Assembly (NCBI GenBank): GCA_023381565.1
Contig: JAMCRR010000047.1
Coordinates: 1 to 53,717 of the forward strand
DNA length: 53,717 nucleotides
Reading direction: 5' to 3'
Origin: Chloroflexota bacterium
GTDB taxonomy: Bacteria > Chloroflexota > Anaerolineae > Anaerolineales > Anaerolineaceae
Of the stretch, positions 53,174-53,717 are shown piece by piece (the stretch's first letter is position 1; each line of letters opens with the position of its first letter). Made by a program: the position numbers and the translations under genes. A model generated the notes under the pieces. It made no database searches and was not told the DNA's origin. It was given only the letters and a program-made list of their open reading frames with translations.

Positions 53174-53717
53174 CTACATTTTAATCCCGCGCAGCACCTC
53201 TTCCTGGTCAATCGGGATATGGTCCAGGCGCACGCCTACGGCGTGGAAGACGGCGTTGGTGATGGCCGGCGCGGTGGGGATGGTGACGATCTCGCCCACC
53301 CCTTTGCCTCCATACGGGCCATCGGGGGTGGGGTGCTCGACGATAAAGGTGGTGATCTCGGGGGTCAGGGTGATGGACGGCATGCGGTAGCGCGCCAGCC
53401 GGTCGGTGACCACGCGGCCTTCTTTCACGACGAACTCTTCCGTCAGGGCGTGACCGACGCCCATCATGGCGCCGCCCTCGATCTGCCCGCGCAGCCCCAG
53501 GGGGTTGATAGCCATGCCCACGTCGTTGGCGGTGACCAGGCGCAACACGCGGACCTCGCCGGTGCGCGTGTTGACCTCCACTTCGGCGGCCTGGGCGGCA
53601 AACGAGAAGGCAAAGTGCATATCGCCACCCTCGCCCAGGGGCGTGGTGGTGGGGGCGGTGTAGCGGGCCGAGGCGCGCGGCAGGCGCCCGTTGGCGAGCA
53701 TCCCTTGGGCCACCTCA
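53174..53717 (-). CDS. Molybdenum-binding subunit of a xanthine-dehydrogenase-type enzyme, C-terminal part
   Basis: Only the last about 180 residues are in the window; the frame is open at the right edge, and the apparent Met near 53713 is internal. The sequence matches the end of the large Mo subunit of the xanthine dehydrogenase/aldehyde oxidase family: EVEVNTRTGEVRVLRLVTAN, DVGMAINPLGLRGQIEGGAM, HALTEEFV, and GPYGGKGVGE, whose last Glu is the conserved catalytic base at the Mo site. Substrate class (purine, aldehyde, nicotinate, CO) cannot be told from this part. Confidence 0.92.
   Translation of the reverse strand, partial: EVAQGMLANGRLPRASARYTAPTTTPLGEGGDMHFAFSFAAQAAEVEVNTRTGEVRVLRLVTANDVGMAINPLGLRGQIEGGAMMGVGHALTEEFVVKEGRVVTDRLARYRMPSITLTPEITTFIVEHPTPDGPYGGKGVGEIVTIPTAPAITNAVFHAVGVRLDHIPIDQEEVLRGIKM

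Noticed and set aside
52717..53211. 164-aa minus-strand frame between the REP-like region and the molybdenum-enzyme gene
   Set aside because: Its start lies inside the neighbouring gene in another frame. The sequence has no recognisable domain, and the plus strand is equally open there. A relic cannot be excluded.

Overview
This window looks like a chromosomal segment of a Chloroflexota bacterium, most likely of the Anaerolineae. That is inference from gene content: paired secreted NHL-propeller proteins (one with an FVPLIMRN-type tail), Thr/Pro-rich lipoproteins, a single-chain CtaA/COX15-like protein, Kdp with long spacers, and abundant intercistronic repeats. No rRNA, tRNA, CRISPR array or intact transposase was seen.

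Layout. (1) 1-6.8 kb is visibly AT-rich and reads as a defence island, all on the minus strand. It holds an orphan 469-aa gene, a TIR-domain protein with a small conserved partner, and an EcoRI-type adenine methyltransferase overlapping a DUF262-HNH protein. This last pair is bracketed by the 5' end of a second methyltransferase gene and the 3' end of a second HNH gene. (2) 7-18 kb is GC-richer: a membrane-anchored regulator diverges from three large secreted proteins (two 12-blade NHL paralogues and one GH43-like multidomain protein). (3) 18-26 kb carries housekeeping and stress genes: glucokinase, a hemerythrin-like protein, a CtaA-like protein missing most heme ligands, an M24 peptidase, DUF1801, HigA with a deleted higB, a CPA1 Na+/H+ antiporter and a secreted protein. 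(4) 26.6-35.9 kb is a full K+ uptake operon: a 30-aa small ORF, kdpF, kdpA, kdpB, a ten-copy 67-bp palindromic repeat array, a 117-aa membrane protein, kdpC, kdpD and kdpE. (5) 36-38.7 kb has a lipoprotein of the glutamic-peptidase (G1) family and a PRC-barrel protein. (6) 39-48.6 kb is an envelope-stress/efflux region: histidine kinase, response regulator and two LTxxQ-like envelope proteins on the minus strand, divergent from a pseudo-receiver, a MacA-type adaptor, an ABC ATPase, a MacB-type permease and a lipoprotein. (7) 48.6-53.7 kb has a beta-lactamase-fold hydrolase, an XRE/ImmA/PIN toxin-antitoxin-like operon with a clear promoter and operator, a repeat-rich gap, and the 3' end of a xanthine-dehydrogenase-type molybdenum subunit.

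The most unusual signal is a dispersed family of heptanucleotide-periodic arrays (consensus RGTRWAC, or GTWYACY on the other strand) at five loci: 19.8, 20.8, 37.8, 40.5-40.85 and 47.5 kb. At every locus both orientations occur as inverted pairs. At four of the five the array starts at the stop codon of the preceding gene, three times with the TAA stop inside the first heptamer. At 40.5 kb the pair flanks a truncated four-helix-bundle (23S-IVP/S23 family) gene. The 67-bp kdp array sits in the same kind of place, between cistrons. Together they suggest repeat elements that colonise or shape mRNA 3' ends and operon junctions.
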